A DNA stretch of 52,384 nucleotides from Candidatus Cloacimonadota bacterium (GCA_003564135.1 PWNZ01000006.1:1-52384); one strand, 5' to 3'. Shown: positions 19,450-29,589, counted from the first letter of the stretch. Notes: a model not told the origin generated them from the letters alone. Translations and numbers: made by a program.

Positions 19450-20205
19450 TTAATACACTCTCAACATGTCGATATCAAAAACCAAGGTCTCTCCATGTGG
19501 CACTCCCTCCGGCCAATGCTCATCGCTGTAGCTCAGTTCCGGGGGTATTATCAACCTACCCTTATCACCTTGCCGCATCTTGGTTAGCCCTTCGAACCAG
19601 CCTAAAATAATCGGTTCCAGCCCCAAGACAACCTCTACCGGTTCATCGTAAGCATAGGAGGAGGTTATCATGGTCATATCTTCCAGATACATGGTATAGT
19701 GAAACTGAACTGTATAGCCTGGAGCAGCTTTAGATCCGTCTCCCTCACTGATGATAATGTACTGCAAGCCGGAATCTGTTCTGATCCTTGTTTTACCGAT
19801 TATATCGTAGGCTTCTTCTTGAGTAACTCCCATAATTTTTTCCAGTTTGAGATAAAGGTACTCGTCATTATCATTGGGCCTGATTAAAATTGCATCGCCC
19901 GGCTTCATATTCAATAATAGTTGATTCCATTTGTTGTAACCTTCATCTAACCCTAAAATATATGATGCCTGAGCCTTCTCCGATAGGAGATTACCCTGAT
20001 CGTCACAGTCGTAGTATGTTATCTTGATTTCATTTCCTAAAACGGCATTTCTTCCGGAACCTTCTTCCAGATATCGATATTCTAAGGTAGCGGATTTTAT
20101 GAATTCTTCTGCGTTTAGCGCGGAAATGATGCTAAACAGCAACATTACAACAGCTCCTACTATAATATTTCTATAGAGGCTCCGGATAGAGGATATGGTA
20201 AGCAT
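19450..20205 (-). CDS. Exported FKBP-type peptidyl-prolyl isomerase
   Basis: Peptidyl-prolyl cis-trans isomerase of 251 residues, exported by an N-terminal signal segment (IIVGAVVMLLFSIISALNAEE). The C-terminal FKBP domain (about 145-251) shows SGLQYIIISEGDG, PGYTVQFHYTMYLED, VVLGLEPIILGWFEGL and GDKGRLIIPPELSY. The N-terminal half (about 35-130) looks like a second, degenerate FKBP fold. AGGAG precedes the ATG. It begins 12 bases after the HAD gene and is probably co-transcribed with mutS and HAD. Likely an envelope folding factor. Confidence 0.88.
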   Translation of the reverse strand: MLTISSIRSLYRNIIVGAVVMLLFSIISALNAEEFIKSATLEYRYLEEGSGRNAVLGNEIKITYYDCDDQGNLLSEKAQASYILGLDEGYNKWNQLLLNMKPGDAILIRPNDNDEYLYLKLEKIMGVTQEEAYDIIGKTRIRTDSGLQYIIISEGDGSKAAPGYTVQFHYTMYLEDMTMITSSYAYDEPVEVVLGLEPIILGWFEGLTKMRQGDKGRLIIPPELSYSDEHWPEGVPHGETLVFDIDMLRVY

Positions 20206-20217
20206 TTAGTCTCCTGT

Positions 20218-21045
20218 TTATCTTTCTTGATCGTATATTTTTTTCAATACTTCTAATAAACCATTGGTATGAGCTGTTTTTGTCCTATATAAGGTTTTGT
20301 AGTGCTTTTCATCGTCACGATATTTCCCGAAATCAGTGACATCTTTCAAGCAGAATACTTTATTTGAACCGGTATAGTTTTCGAAATCGAAGCTGTTAGC
20401 CGGAACAAACGAATGATCGGCATTTTTTAACAACTCGAAATCATTCAGTGAGTCTGCTATAGCAATGATTGGCCTAGAACCTGCAACACGTCTCAAACCG
20501 CTGTATTTTGAAACTTTTTTATATACAATATCTACTGCTACATCGGAATGGGTGACAAGTAGTTTATCATAACAACCGAGCTGGGGCAGCATTTGACTAA
20601 TCTTTGAGCAGAGGCGACGAGGGTCCTTTCCCTCTTTTTTGTATTTCGTAAAAAGGCTGATAGACGCTAATCTATGCCCAAAAAAAAGAACTTCCGGAAG
20701 TCGTGACTTATGCAATTTATTTTCTAAGTCTTTAATTGTTTCCACAGCTGTTCGATCAATAATGATCTCTTCAGTATCTTTATTAGAAAAAACAGCTCCT
20801 GTCTCTAAGATATACCCGGTAAATATTTTTCTAATCTCAGCAGGAACATGTTGCTCAACAAACAAGCGATTATTACCGGTACAGATGTAGAAATCATAAG
20901 CTGTTTTTAGAGACTTCATCAGGCCGGTTAATTGAGGAACTATCGGATCGGAAACAGACCATTCCTGATCTAAAAGTGTACCGTGCAAATCTACCGCAAT
21001 GACTTTTTTATCTGGGGAAATATCGGTAAAAGAAAACGAATTCAC
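20218..21045 (-). CDS. HAD-superfamily phosphatase (Cof-like)
   Basis: A cytoplasmic HAD hydrolase of 275 residues. Motif I is AVDLHGTLLD (nucleophile Asp about residue 19), motif II CTGNN, and motif IV is the acidic IADSLNDFELL, giving the DxD-plus-acidic set of a phosphatase with a large Cof-type cap. The substrate cannot be read from the sequence; sugar phosphates are common for this group. It starts 4 bases after the mutS stop, so it is translationally linked to mutS. Confidence 0.8.
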   Translation of the reverse strand: MNSFSFTDISPDKKVIAVDLHGTLLDQEWSVSDPIVPQLTGLMKSLKTAYDFYICTGNNRLFVEQHVPAEIRKIFTGYILETGAVFSNKDTEEIIIDRTAVETIKDLENKLHKSRLPEVLFFGHRLASISLFTKYKKEGKDPRRLCSKISQMLPQLGCYDKLLVTHSDVAVDIVYKKVSKYSGLRRVAGSRPIIAIADSLNDFELLKNADHSFVPANSFDFENYTGSNKVFCLKDVTDFGKYRDDEKHYKTLYRTKTAHTNGLLEVLKKIYDQER

Positions 21046-21049
21046 GTAG

Positions 21050-23689
21050 TTAGTTGTCCTCAGAATCTTTGATTTCTTGCTTTAATTCTTGAAGTAGTGC
21101 AAAAGCTTGCAGTGGTGTAATATTCTCGAGATCAGCCTCATTGAGCTTATCAATAACCTGTGAGTAATTTTGTTCCTGTTGGAATAGGCTATCAAAGATA
21201 TCTAACTGCTGAGAATCTCGTTGTAGTTGTCTTTTAGCTGTTGCTGTTAACCCTTGAGGGCTAAGTTCCTGTTTTTCTAGGTTAATAAGAATCTGTTTAG
21301 CCCTTTTGATAACTTTATTAGGGATCCCGGCTAGTTTAGCGACTTGGATACCATAACTCTTATCAGCTCCACCCCTTTCTATCTTTCTGAGAAATATCAT
21401 TTGCTCTTTCCATTCCTTTACGGCAATATTATAATTGATGACTCCTGGCAGAATTTGTTCTAAATCAGTGAGCTCATGATAATGAGTAGCAAATAAGGTT
21501 TTGGCATTTACTTTTTTACTGTCCGCTATATATTCGACTATCGCCCAAGCTAAGCTAAGCCCGTCAAATGTACTGGTACCTCTCCCGATTTCATCTAAGA
21601 GTATCAATGAATTGTTCGTCGCTGTGTTGAGGATATTAGCTGTTTCAATCATCTCAACTAAAAAAGTACTCTGCCCCATTGCTAAGTTATCCGAAGCACC
21701 TACTCTGGTGAAGATCTTATCGAATAAAGGCAAATATGCTTTACCAGCAGGAACAAAACCACCCATTTGGGCCATGATAACCAACAACCCTATCTGTCTC
21801 AAATAGGTTGATTTACCTGCCATATTTGGGCCGGTTATAATGATAATCTTATTGTCGAGGTTATTTAGATAAACATCGTTCGGTATATATTTTTCTTCTT
21901 GAAGCAGCTTTTCAATAACAGGATGGCGGCACTCTTTAATCTCCATTTCACCATCACAGCTGAACTTAGGGCGGCAATAATTATTATAGTGAGCTAAAAA
22001 AGCTAACGCAGAAAGAGTATCCAACAGAGCTATATTAGTAACGTAATTTTGGATTTTTTTCAAATAATTCAGTAAGCTGCTTCTGATTGATGTATATAAC
22101 TCATATTCTAAACTTTTGATTCTTTCCTCGGCTCCCAGCACCTTTGATTCATATTCTTTCAGTTGTGGAGAGATATATCTCTCACTATTTACGAGTGTCT
22201 GCTTACAGATATAATATTCGGGCACTTTATCTTTATGGGTGTTGGTTACTTCTATATAGTAACCGAAAACCTTATTGTAACCTATTTTCAAAGAGGATAT
22301 ACCTGTTTTTTTTCGTTCTGCTTCTTCTAGGCGAGCTATCCAACCTTTCCCCTCTCTGCTTATGTTTCTCAGCTCGTCCAATTCTTTACTGTAGTTATCT
22401 TTGATTATCCCACCACCTGTTATCGTTAGTGGTGGTGTTTCGGTAATAGCTTTATCTACCAGATCGGTTATCTCCGAATAATCTTCTATACTTTCAAGGA
22501 CATGTCCAATATATTCATTTTCAAAGTCTTTTAGCGTATGTTTGACAGTTAACGCTTGAGCTAGATAATTGCGTAAAGCTATCATTTCTCTGGGGTTAAT
22601 TCTTTCTGTCCCAATCTTTCCTATCAATCTACTTAAATCACCAATATTTTTGAGAATCTCGCGCAGCTCATCGGTCAGGTACATTTTAGCTTTAAACTCT
22701 TGCACGGCGTTCAGTCTTTTTTCTATCTGCTCAACGTTCAACAATGGTTTCATCATCCAGTCAACTAACAGTCTTGACCCCATAGCTGTACAGGTTTGAT
22801 CTATAATAGATACCAGACTACCGAATCTCGAGCCATGCCGCATAGATTTCAATAATTCTAAGTTATGACCGGTTATCTCGTCTATTTGCAGATAATCTTC
22901 AATGATATAGTATCTGATACTATTAACATGTTGCAGCGCATCGTTTTTCAACTCTTTAACATAAGCTAATGCGGCTCCTGCGGCTATCAGTCCGGTATTC
23001 TTTGATCTTGCTCCGTATCCGTCTAATGTAAGGGTAGCAAACTGTTTTTTTAGCAGTTCTTTTGCTTCCGCCGCTTCAAAATAAAAGCTTTCATAAACTG
23101 TAAGAGCCGGCGAGGGTTCTATTTTTAGATTTTTAATAGTTTCTAGAGATTGCTGGTCTTTGACGATTATTTCTCGTGGCCGCTGTCTGACAATCTCATT
23201 CTTCAAGTTGTTTTTGTTTAGTTCTGTAAAGGTGAAATCACCGGTGGAAATATCCAGAAAAGCCATACCGGCATTAGGATTCTTGTCCGACAAATAAACT
23301 GCTGACAGATAGTTGTGGTCACTCATCTCGATAAGGGTATCATCAATGATGGCACCCGGAGTAATGATCTCAACAATTTCTCTTTTGACCAGGCCTACAG
23401 CTTTTTTGGGATCTTCCATTTGTTCGCATATAACAACCTTTTCTCCGCTTTTAACTAATTTATCAAGATAATTATTCAAGCTGTGGTAGGGAAACCCTGA
23501 CAAAGGAACAGGGTCTTTATCATTTTTATTACGAGTCGTTAGAGTAATCCCTAATATTTTAGAAGTGGCAACTGCATCTTCAAAAAAAGTCTCATAGAAA
23601 TCACCCATCCTGAAAAGAATTATCTTATCAGGATGTTTATCTTTTATAGCCAGAAATTGTTTGAGCATTGGTGTTAGATTCTTACTCAT
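21050..23689 (-). CDS. mutS: DNA mismatch repair protein MutS
   Basis: Binds mismatches and small loops and starts repair through ATP-dependent clamp formation. At 879 residues it has the full MutS layout. The mismatch-reading Phe-x-Glu is in MGDFYETF near residue 30. The connector, core and clamp domains follow (SRLIGKIGTERINPREM, NKVFGYYIEVTN). The ATPase has Walker A ITGPNMAGKST, Walker B LILLDEIGRGTSTFDG and the ATHYHELTDL switch. First gene of a mutS-HAD-FKBP string. Confidence 0.95.
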   Translation of the reverse strand: MSKNLTPMLKQFLAIKDKHPDKIILFRMGDFYETFFEDAVATSKILGITLTTRNKNDKDPVPLSGFPYHSLNNYLDKLVKSGEKVVICEQMEDPKKAVGLVKREIVEIITPGAIIDDTLIEMSDHNYLSAVYLSDKNPNAGMAFLDISTGDFTFTELNKNNLKNEIVRQRPREIIVKDQQSLETIKNLKIEPSPALTVYESFYFEAAEAKELLKKQFATLTLDGYGARSKNTGLIAAGAALAYVKELKNDALQHVNSIRYYIIEDYLQIDEITGHNLELLKSMRHGSRFGSLVSIIDQTCTAMGSRLLVDWMMKPLLNVEQIEKRLNAVQEFKAKMYLTDELREILKNIGDLSRLIGKIGTERINPREMIALRNYLAQALTVKHTLKDFENEYIGHVLESIEDYSEITDLVDKAITETPPLTITGGGIIKDNYSKELDELRNISREGKGWIARLEEAERKKTGISSLKIGYNKVFGYYIEVTNTHKDKVPEYYICKQTLVNSERYISPQLKEYESKVLGAEERIKSLEYELYTSIRSSLLNYLKKIQNYVTNIALLDTLSALAFLAHYNNYCRPKFSCDGEMEIKECRHPVIEKLLQEEKYIPNDVYLNNLDNKIIIITGPNMAGKSTYLRQIGLLVIMAQMGGFVPAGKAYLPLFDKIFTRVGASDNLAMGQSTFLVEMIETANILNTATNNSLILLDEIGRGTSTFDGLSLAWAIVEYIADSKKVNAKTLFATHYHELTDLEQILPGVINYNIAVKEWKEQMIFLRKIERGGADKSYGIQVAKLAGIPNKVIKRAKQILINLEKQELSPQGLTATAKRQLQRDSQQLDIFDSLFQQEQNYSQVIDKLNEADLENITPLQAFALLQELKQEIKDSEDN

Positions 23690-23795
23690 TACAGTTCCTT
23701 ATTCGTTTGCTTTTGATTTAAATTTATTGTCATTAGTATTTCACTTTAGTAACCGCTCGTAAAGAAATGGTTATCCCATATGTTATAGATATGTA

Positions 23796-24884
23796 TTATT
23801 CTTCATGCTTGATGATGAATGAATTGAGATCGAGCTGCTCTTTCAGTTTCCTCTGGGTCAAAACAACTTCTGAACGTGATTCGAAAGGACCTACGGCAAC
23901 CGCATAAAACTCCCGGCCATCTACTATTCGAGGAATAACAATGTTATTAAATCCTGATCTTTCCAGATGTATTGAATGGTTTCTGGCATTATCCATTACC
24001 GAAAAGGCATTTACTTGAGCATAAAAGTGTTCCTTTTGTATTTGACTATTTTCCTGACTTCTCTGACTGGTGCTTAGGGGTAAAGATGGCAATGGAGTGG
24101 TAAGCTCTGAAGTGTCAATCCTATCAGCAATCGTCAGGTCGAAAAGTCTTTTTTCAGCTTGATAACTCTGGTCAGTGTAGGGATAGTGAGTTAGGACATT
24201 CTGATATTTAGATACAGCTGCTACTATTTCGTCTTTCATTTCAAGACAGTACCCTTGCTTAAAAGTTATCAGGGCGCCTGTATATTTAGTATAATTTTTC
24301 TGCCGCATTTCTTGTAATAACTCCATTGCTTTGTCGTATTCTCTACTACGGATATGGGCTTCCACGATATACATATAAGCAGTCTCAACCGACTTTTGAT
24401 CATCACTGGTATTTATAAAACTGTATGCGGAAGAGGTGGCCTGATTGAATTGACCCAATTGCAAGTAAACAGATGCTAACATCAGCTCTCTATCAATAAT
24501 GTCGGGACTTACCTTTAATAGATAATCTTTGGCCTGTTGATAATTTCTTTCTAAAATAGCTATTCTTGCCATCTTTAGGAGACATTCTTGGGCATAATGT
24601 GTATCGGGGTGTTTTTTAATAATCTTAAGAAAGTTTCTTTCTATGACATCTTTAGTAATCCCTATTTGCGCTCTATAATAAAGATAAGCGCTCTTTTCTG
24701 TTTCTCCAACCGGATTGAACCCGTCTAACAGATGCTCTAATTTTTCAATATTGTCTTGATGAAAAGCAGATTCTAACTCATCGATAGTCACTCTGTATGT
24801 TGACCTAGCACCTAAATTAATCGCCAGAAATATCATACCAAGCGCTAAAGCTAACACTCTCTTTGATGGTAATAGCATAATCAT
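23796..24884 (-). CDS. Exported TPR-like protein with C-terminal SPOR domain
   Basis: A 362-residue envelope protein. It has an N-terminal signal segment (VLALALGMIFLAINLGAR), helical TPR-like repeats over about residues 35-260 (CLLKMARIAILERNYQQAKDYL, split here only for orientation) and a C-terminal SPOR domain (about 283-362; FYAQVNAFSVMDNA, YAVAVGPF). SPOR domains bind denuded peptidoglycan glycan, often at the septum, so a cell-wall or division role is likely. ATG 24884 and 24878 are both possible starts. It lies 106 bp upstream of mutS. Confidence 0.8.
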   Translation of the reverse strand: MIMLLPSKRVLALALGMIFLAINLGARSTYRVTIDELESAFHQDNIEKLEHLLDGFNPVGETEKSAYLYYRAQIGITKDVIERNFLKIIKKHPDTHYAQECLLKMARIAILERNYQQAKDYLLKVSPDIIDRELMLASVYLQLGQFNQATSSAYSFINTSDDQKSVETAYMYIVEAHIRSREYDKAMELLQEMRQKNYTKYTGALITFKQGYCLEMKDEIVAAVSKYQNVLTHYPYTDQSYQAEKRLFDLTIADRIDTSELTTPLPSLPLSTSQRSQENSQIQKEHFYAQVNAFSVMDNARNHSIHLERSGFNNIVIPRIVDGREFYAVAVGPFESRSEVVLTQRKLKEQLDLNSFIIKHEE

Positions 24885-25030
24885 ATCTGAAACTGACTAA
24901 TGTTTTCTAATTAATTGGTACATATTATCGATAAAAACCGACACTTTAACGGATTTTAGTCTTCCTTGGTGATATGCTGTTGTCCAAAGGCTTCATAGAT
25001 GACCATTATTGAAAGAATTTAACAGAAACT

Positions 25031-26344
25031 TTATATATGATCGTCAGCATGGTTTCTTGATGGTGAGGCTATCCGCTTTCTAGCTATTCCCGCTAAGGGG
25101 AAATGACCTGACACTATCAATCTGACTGATTGATTGGGATTTGATTGGCCAATAACATTATTCTCAAGGTCATAAATCTGTGTTACTGTTATCTGTTTAT
25201 CGTGTCGATAATCTGGAAAAATGAACTCTATTTCGTCACCGGGTTCGAACTTCGCTCTAACGTTTACTTCAACTACCACCTTATCGTCAGCATCTTTGTC
25301 GATTGACGTTCTTATGCCTTTGAGTGGGCTTTGAGAAAGATCAAAAACCTTTACAATCTCGCCTAAAAACTGATAGTCTCTTTGATAGGTGGAATTATTA
25401 TATGATTGGCTATCATTGTCGCGTCCGTAAAAAAATCCCTTTGTCCACTGACGATGGCTGACTTTATTGAGTTCCTCTCTAAGTAAACTCCAATCAATAT
25501 GGGAAGCTACCTGTTGATCAGCAGCGGCTTGATTAGTTGCATCAATTGCTGCTCGGTAAATTCTGACGGTATTAGCCACATAATAGAGGCTTTTCATTCG
25601 GCCTTCTATTTTAATTCCATCGATTCCGGCAACAGTAATCTTATTAAGCTCTTCAAAAAGACACAAATCTTTTGAATTGAGTATATAAGTCCCCCGTTTG
25701 TCTTCTTCAATCGGAAAATACTGACCCGGACGGCTTTCTTCACATAGACTGAATTGCCAGCGGCAAGGGTGAGTACACAGTCCCTGATTGGCACTTCTAT
25801 TATTTAAAAAAGCGCTGATAAGGCAACGTCCCGAATAGGAAATGCACATCGCCCCATGTATGAATATCTCCAATTCTAAACCGGGCACTTTTTTCTTAAT
25901 CTCGATAATCTCATTAAATGACAATTCCCGCGCTAAGATTATCCTTTCTACGCCTTGATTATACCAAAACTCAGCAGATTTATAAGAGGTGGTATTTGCT
26001 TGCGTGCTAAGGTGTATTGATAAATTGGGAGCGTTCTCCCTAACGAGCGAAAAAACACCGGGATCAGATACAATAACTGCATCTACTTGGATTTCCTGCA
26101 AGAACTTAAGGTGCTCGGTTAGTTTGTCGATATCTCGATTATGAGCAAAGATATTAACCGGCACATACAGCTTTCTCTGATGTGAATGGCAAAACTCGAC
26201 AGCCTCGATCAGTTCTTGATTAGAGAGATTAGCTGCCTTGGCACGCAGTCCAAAATCTTTTCCCGCAGCATAAACAGCGTCGGCTCCGTAAACAACAGCA
26301 TACTTGAGTTTTTCTAAAGAGCCGGCTGGGGCAAGTATTTCCAT
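25031..26344 (-). CDS. U32 peptidase-like protein (TrhP/RlhA group)
   Basis: Despite the peptidase name, studied members of this group take part in hydroxylation of tRNA or rRNA uridine/cytidine using an iron-sulfur cofactor. The start at 26344 (MEILAPAGSLEKL) is chosen over an upstream in-frame start because families begin with this motif and AAGGAAAG precedes it. Motifs: YGADAVYAAG, the LSTQAN strand, GAMCISYSGRC and GLCTHPCRW (four cysteines likely to bind a cluster) and GIKIEGRMKS. The product is 437 residues. It sits between rho and the SPOR gene, all on the minus strand. The exact RNA target cannot be read. Confidence 0.87.
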   Translation of the reverse strand: MEILAPAGSLEKLKYAVVYGADAVYAAGKDFGLRAKAANLSNQELIEAVEFCHSHQRKLYVPVNIFAHNRDIDKLTEHLKFLQEIQVDAVIVSDPGVFSLVRENAPNLSIHLSTQANTTSYKSAEFWYNQGVERIILARELSFNEIIEIKKKVPGLELEIFIHGAMCISYSGRCLISAFLNNRSANQGLCTHPCRWQFSLCEESRPGQYFPIEEDKRGTYILNSKDLCLFEELNKITVAGIDGIKIEGRMKSLYYVANTVRIYRAAIDATNQAAADQQVASHIDWSLLREELNKVSHRQWTKGFFYGRDNDSQSYNNSTYQRDYQFLGEIVKVFDLSQSPLKGIRTSIDKDADDKVVVEVNVRAKFEPGDEIEFIFPDYRHDKQITVTQIYDLENNVIGQSNPNQSVRLIVSGHFPLAGIARKRIASPSRNHADDHI

Positions 26345-26426
26345 AGAAACTTTCCTTATCGAAAGATAGGATCTTTTTAATCTAACTTCAAGCAATAATG
26401 GCTTGGATGCTCTGTCCTATAATCGC

Positions 26427-27695
26427 TTATTGGCTCATAGAGTTCAAAAGTTCTTCATTGTTTTTTGTACTCAATATCTTATTTCTCAGTGTTTCAATAC
26501 CTTGTACAGGACTTACCGTTTTGAGAAATTTCCGCATTACATACATACGGTTCAACTCGGTTTTAGTTAAGAGCAGTTCTTCTCTTCTCGTTCCAGACTT
26601 AACTAAGTCAACTGCCGGATAGAGTCTCATATCACTGACGCTTCTGTCTAATACTAATTCCATGTTTCCAGTCCCTTTAAATTCTTCAAAAATGACCTGA
26701 TCCATACGACTGACGGTATCAACTAAGGCAGTAGCAACTATCGATAAACTGCCGCTTTCTAAAGTGTTCCTGGCACTTCCGAAAAACTTTTTAGGCCGAT
26801 GAAGAGCATTAGAATCAATACCACCGGAAAGAACTTTACCACTTGAAGGAGACACATTATTATATGCTCTTGCTAAACGTGTTATACTATCAAGCATAAT
26901 TACAATATCCTGCCCCATCTCAACCATTCTTTTAGCTTTGTTGATGCACATCTCAGCTACCTGAATATGATTCTGTGGGGTCTCATCAAAAGTAGAGCTA
27001 ATTACTTCAGAATTTGTTGGTATCAAAATCCGCTTCATCTCGGTAACCTCTTCCGGTCTTTCATCAACCAAAAGAACCATCACATAGACCTCTTGATGAT
27101 TAGTAAGAATGGCATTAGCAACATCTTGAAGCAAAACGGTCTTGCCGGTTCTCGGTGCTGCTACAATCAAACCACGCTGACCTTTACCTATTGGGGTAAA
27201 TAGATTGATCAGACGAGTTGACACTTTCTCCTTCTTGGTCTCTAAGTTTAAGCGCTTTTCCGGGTAATATGGAGTTAGGTCGTCAAACTCGATTATGCTT
27301 CTCAATACATCAGGTGAATTCCTGTTGACTGAATCAACTCTAAGCAGGGCAAAAAATTTCTCACCTTCCTTTGGCGATCTGACAGGCCCCGATACCATGT
27401 GGCCATTTTTTAGATTGAACTTCTTCACCTGCGAAACAGATACGTATATATCGTCCTTATCGGGAATATAGTTATTCTTTTGGAAACGTAAAAAACCGTA
27501 ACCTTCAGCGGTAATATCTAAGCAGCCGGTAGCAAATGCTAATCCGTCTTGCTCAGATGCTGCTTTGAGTATTCTCAGTATCAATTCATCTTTTTCTAAG
27601 GATGTGTATCCCGAGATATCGTAATCCTTAGCCAACTTAACTAATTGATTTAACTCCAGAGAGTAAATCTTCTCTAACTGATTTCTTGAACCCAT
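26427..27695 (-). CDS. rho: Transcription termination factor Rho
   Basis: A hexameric RNA-dependent ATPase that ends transcription. The 422-residue protein has an N-terminal Rho helix domain (QLVKLAKDYDISGYTSLEKD), the RNA-binding cold-shock fold (GYGFLRFQKNNYIPDKDDIY) and the motor domain. The motor domain has Walker A VAAPRTGKTVLLQ, Walker B-like QDIVIMLDSITRLARAYN and the Q-loop/R-loop region SGGIDSNALHRPKKFFGSAR. There is no large insertion between the RNA-binding and motor domains. AAGGAG precedes the ATG. It has a roughly 265-base leader if the promoter at 27964-27990 is right; rho is often autoregulated. Confidence 0.96.
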   Translation of the reverse strand: MGSRNQLEKIYSLELNQLVKLAKDYDISGYTSLEKDELILRILKAASEQDGLAFATGCLDITAEGYGFLRFQKNNYIPDKDDIYVSVSQVKKFNLKNGHMVSGPVRSPKEGEKFFALLRVDSVNRNSPDVLRSIIEFDDLTPYYPEKRLNLETKKEKVSTRLINLFTPIGKGQRGLIVAAPRTGKTVLLQDVANAILTNHQEVYVMVLLVDERPEEVTEMKRILIPTNSEVISSTFDETPQNHIQVAEMCINKAKRMVEMGQDIVIMLDSITRLARAYNNVSPSSGKVLSGGIDSNALHRPKKFFGSARNTLESGSLSIVATALVDTVSRMDQVIFEEFKGTGNMELVLDRSVSDMRLYPAVDLVKSGTRREELLLTKTELNRMYVMRKFLKTVSPVQGIETLRNKILSTKNNEELLNSMSQ

Positions 27696-28264
27696 TGTTT
27701 GTCTAACTCCTTAGTGTTTGATAGGCTTATTGACGTATTATCCATGATCAATTGCATATTAATAGCTTCCCATAGAAAACAGATTATGGAAGTTGAACAG
27801 ACTTGACCGGAGATAATCCCTTATTATATATAAACCTGTTTAGCCTGTTAATGTCATGTGTTGTTACCGGCAACTGAAACCCTTTTATCAAGTTTAACAG
27901 CATCAAAGTATATTTTACCAGTATAAACGCTACAGGCAACGTTTGTGATTTCTCTTGTCATCAACTATATTACAGCAGGATTCATGTCAAGCCAATTATT
28001 TCTATTCACTCACTTTTTTTGAAAATAATGACCGAAAAAGTAACCTTTTTAATCGGGTATATGACTCAGAAATAGCCCATGAGGACCATCGGATGAAACT
28101 CTGATTAAATCCTCAATAAAAATAACGAAAATGAATAGCATGTCCATCTAATAATCGACCTGAACTTCTGACTAACAAGTAAGCGTGCAGTAGCATAAAT
28201 CCAGCTTGACCAATCTCAAGCATGCTGAAAACTATATCCAAAACTAATTAACAAAAGGAAAAAT
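27696..28264. other. Divergent intergenic region between rho and the restriction relic
   Basis: No gene is visible. The left part is the rho 5' leader. A possible minus-strand promoter lies at 27964-27990, and AAAAGGA before ATG 28265 is the ribosome binding site of the relic on the plus strand. Confidence 0.5.
27964..27990 (-). promoter_or_regulatory. Putative rho promoter
   Basis: On the minus strand, TTGACA (27990-27985) and TATAGT (27969-27964) are 15 bp apart. The short spacing matches the candidate at 17981 but lowers confidence. Confidence 0.3.
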
Positions 28265-28493
28265 ATGGCCTCGAGAATTCATGATCTCTTTGACGATCAA
28301 AACCTCACTCAAAAGATTCGCAATAAACTGCCTAAAAAAGGAACTAACCCCCAGAGGTGTTGAGATCAGTTCAGAAGCAGTCAAAGCCATGTTAGCTGAT
28401 AAGAGTACCCGGCATATAAGTATGAACTGGGGAAAGGAGACAGTCGACTTTAACCCTTACAGCAAACGGATAGACTTATGGAAACAACCATAA
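28265..28493 (+). pseudogene. Remnant of a ThaI-like type II restriction endonuclease
   Basis: Frame 1 from ATG 28265 reads MASRIHDLFDDQNLTQKIRN and then KLPKKGTNP before a stop. After one extra C in the C5 run at 28348-28352 the next frame continues RGVEISSEAVKAML ... NPYSKRIDLWKQP to TAA 28491-28493. Reading through the shift gives about 75 residues. From memory these match the extreme N-terminus and the C-terminus of ThaI-like restriction enzymes of about 200 residues, so an internal deletion of roughly 130-150 codons is inferred, with the join near LPK. It overlaps the methyltransferase start by 16 bases, as in a restriction-modification operon. Confidence 0.6.
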
Positions 28494-29404
28494 ACAAGAC
28501 CCGCAAAAAAGGAAGCCAGACACGTTCATTCGGAACTTTAAGCCGCATAAACCACGATTTAGAAAAGTTCTACAATACAAAGCTGTATAAAGATCTGAAT
28601 TTTGTAAAGCCGATCTGCGATGTAAACAAACCTGACAACCCATTCCCCGGCCAGCTGAAAAACAAAATCATAACGGCCAACGCTGAAAAAGATGTCTGCT
28701 ATACCTGACAGATCGGTTCATCTGATGATTACTTCTCCCCCATATAATGTGACTAAAGATTATGACAATGACCTTTCTTTAACAGAATACCTCAACTTGC
28801 TGAAAAATGTCTTTTCCGAGACTTATAGAGTGCTGGTGAAAGGCGGCCGGGTTTGTATTAGTGTTGCCAATCTGGGAAGGAAGCCTTATATACCCTTAAC
28901 TGACTATATATCACACAATATGATGGAATTAGGTTTTCTAATGAGAGGTGAAATCATCTGGAACAAATGCGCTGGTGCCGGAACCTCTATGGCATGGGGG
29001 AGTTGGTTGTCGGCTTCAAATCCGGTTCTGAGGGATACTCATGAGTATATTTTAGTGTTCAGCAAAGGCGATTTTTCGCGCAAGGAAAAAAACAAGGAAA
29101 GCACCATTAAAAAAGAAGATTTTATGGGTGGACAAAAAGTGTTTGGTCATTTAATCCTGAGTCTGCTAAAAAAGTAGGTCATCCGCCACCTTTTCCGATT
29201 GAATTACCCTATCGGTTAATTCAGCTTTATTCCTTCAAGCAGGATATAATTTTGGACCCCTTTGTGGGCAGTGGCACTACAGCAATAGCATCTATAAAAG
29301 CAAACCGGACATATATAGGTTATGAAATCAACCCGAAATATGCAGATACTGCAGAACGAAGGATTCGAGGCTATGATGAGCAAATCAGCCTACATTTCGA
29401 CTGA
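28478..29404 (+). pseudogene. Frameshifted DNA methyltransferase (beta class, SPPY type)
   Basis: A site-specific DNA methyltransferase broken in two places. Frame 1 (28478-28708) reads METTINKTRKKGSQ...ITANAEK. Removing one A from the A5 run at 28686-28690 joins it to MSAIPDRSVHLMITSPPYN, the motif IV block. A second shift at about 29126-29131 (one base missing after DFM) joins it to WTKSVWSFNPESAKKVGHP, then ILDPFVGSGTTAIAS (motif I) and GYEINPKY, ending at TGA 29402-29404. Motif IV before motif I marks the beta class; SPPY is typical of N4-cytosine enzymes. The repaired protein would be about 308 residues. It pairs with the restriction-enzyme remnant. Confidence 0.82.
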
Positions 29405-29589
29405 TAACAACCTGTAATCATGATTCAAAGGTTGTTTAACCCAGATAATGCAGTTACAGTGACTACACCGTGCCATTGTTTTCTATAAGTGTAAGCATTT
29501 ATGCGGCCGGCACGTCGAGTTGCCTGCGCTCCTCGGCTAAGCCTTGCTTTCCAGTTGGCATATTATTTCAACTCATCTTTACGGTAATG

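Noticed and set aside
25031-26344. Collagenase-type protease
   Set aside because: The U32 name suggests it, but the four-cysteine pattern and studied relatives point to RNA hydroxylation.
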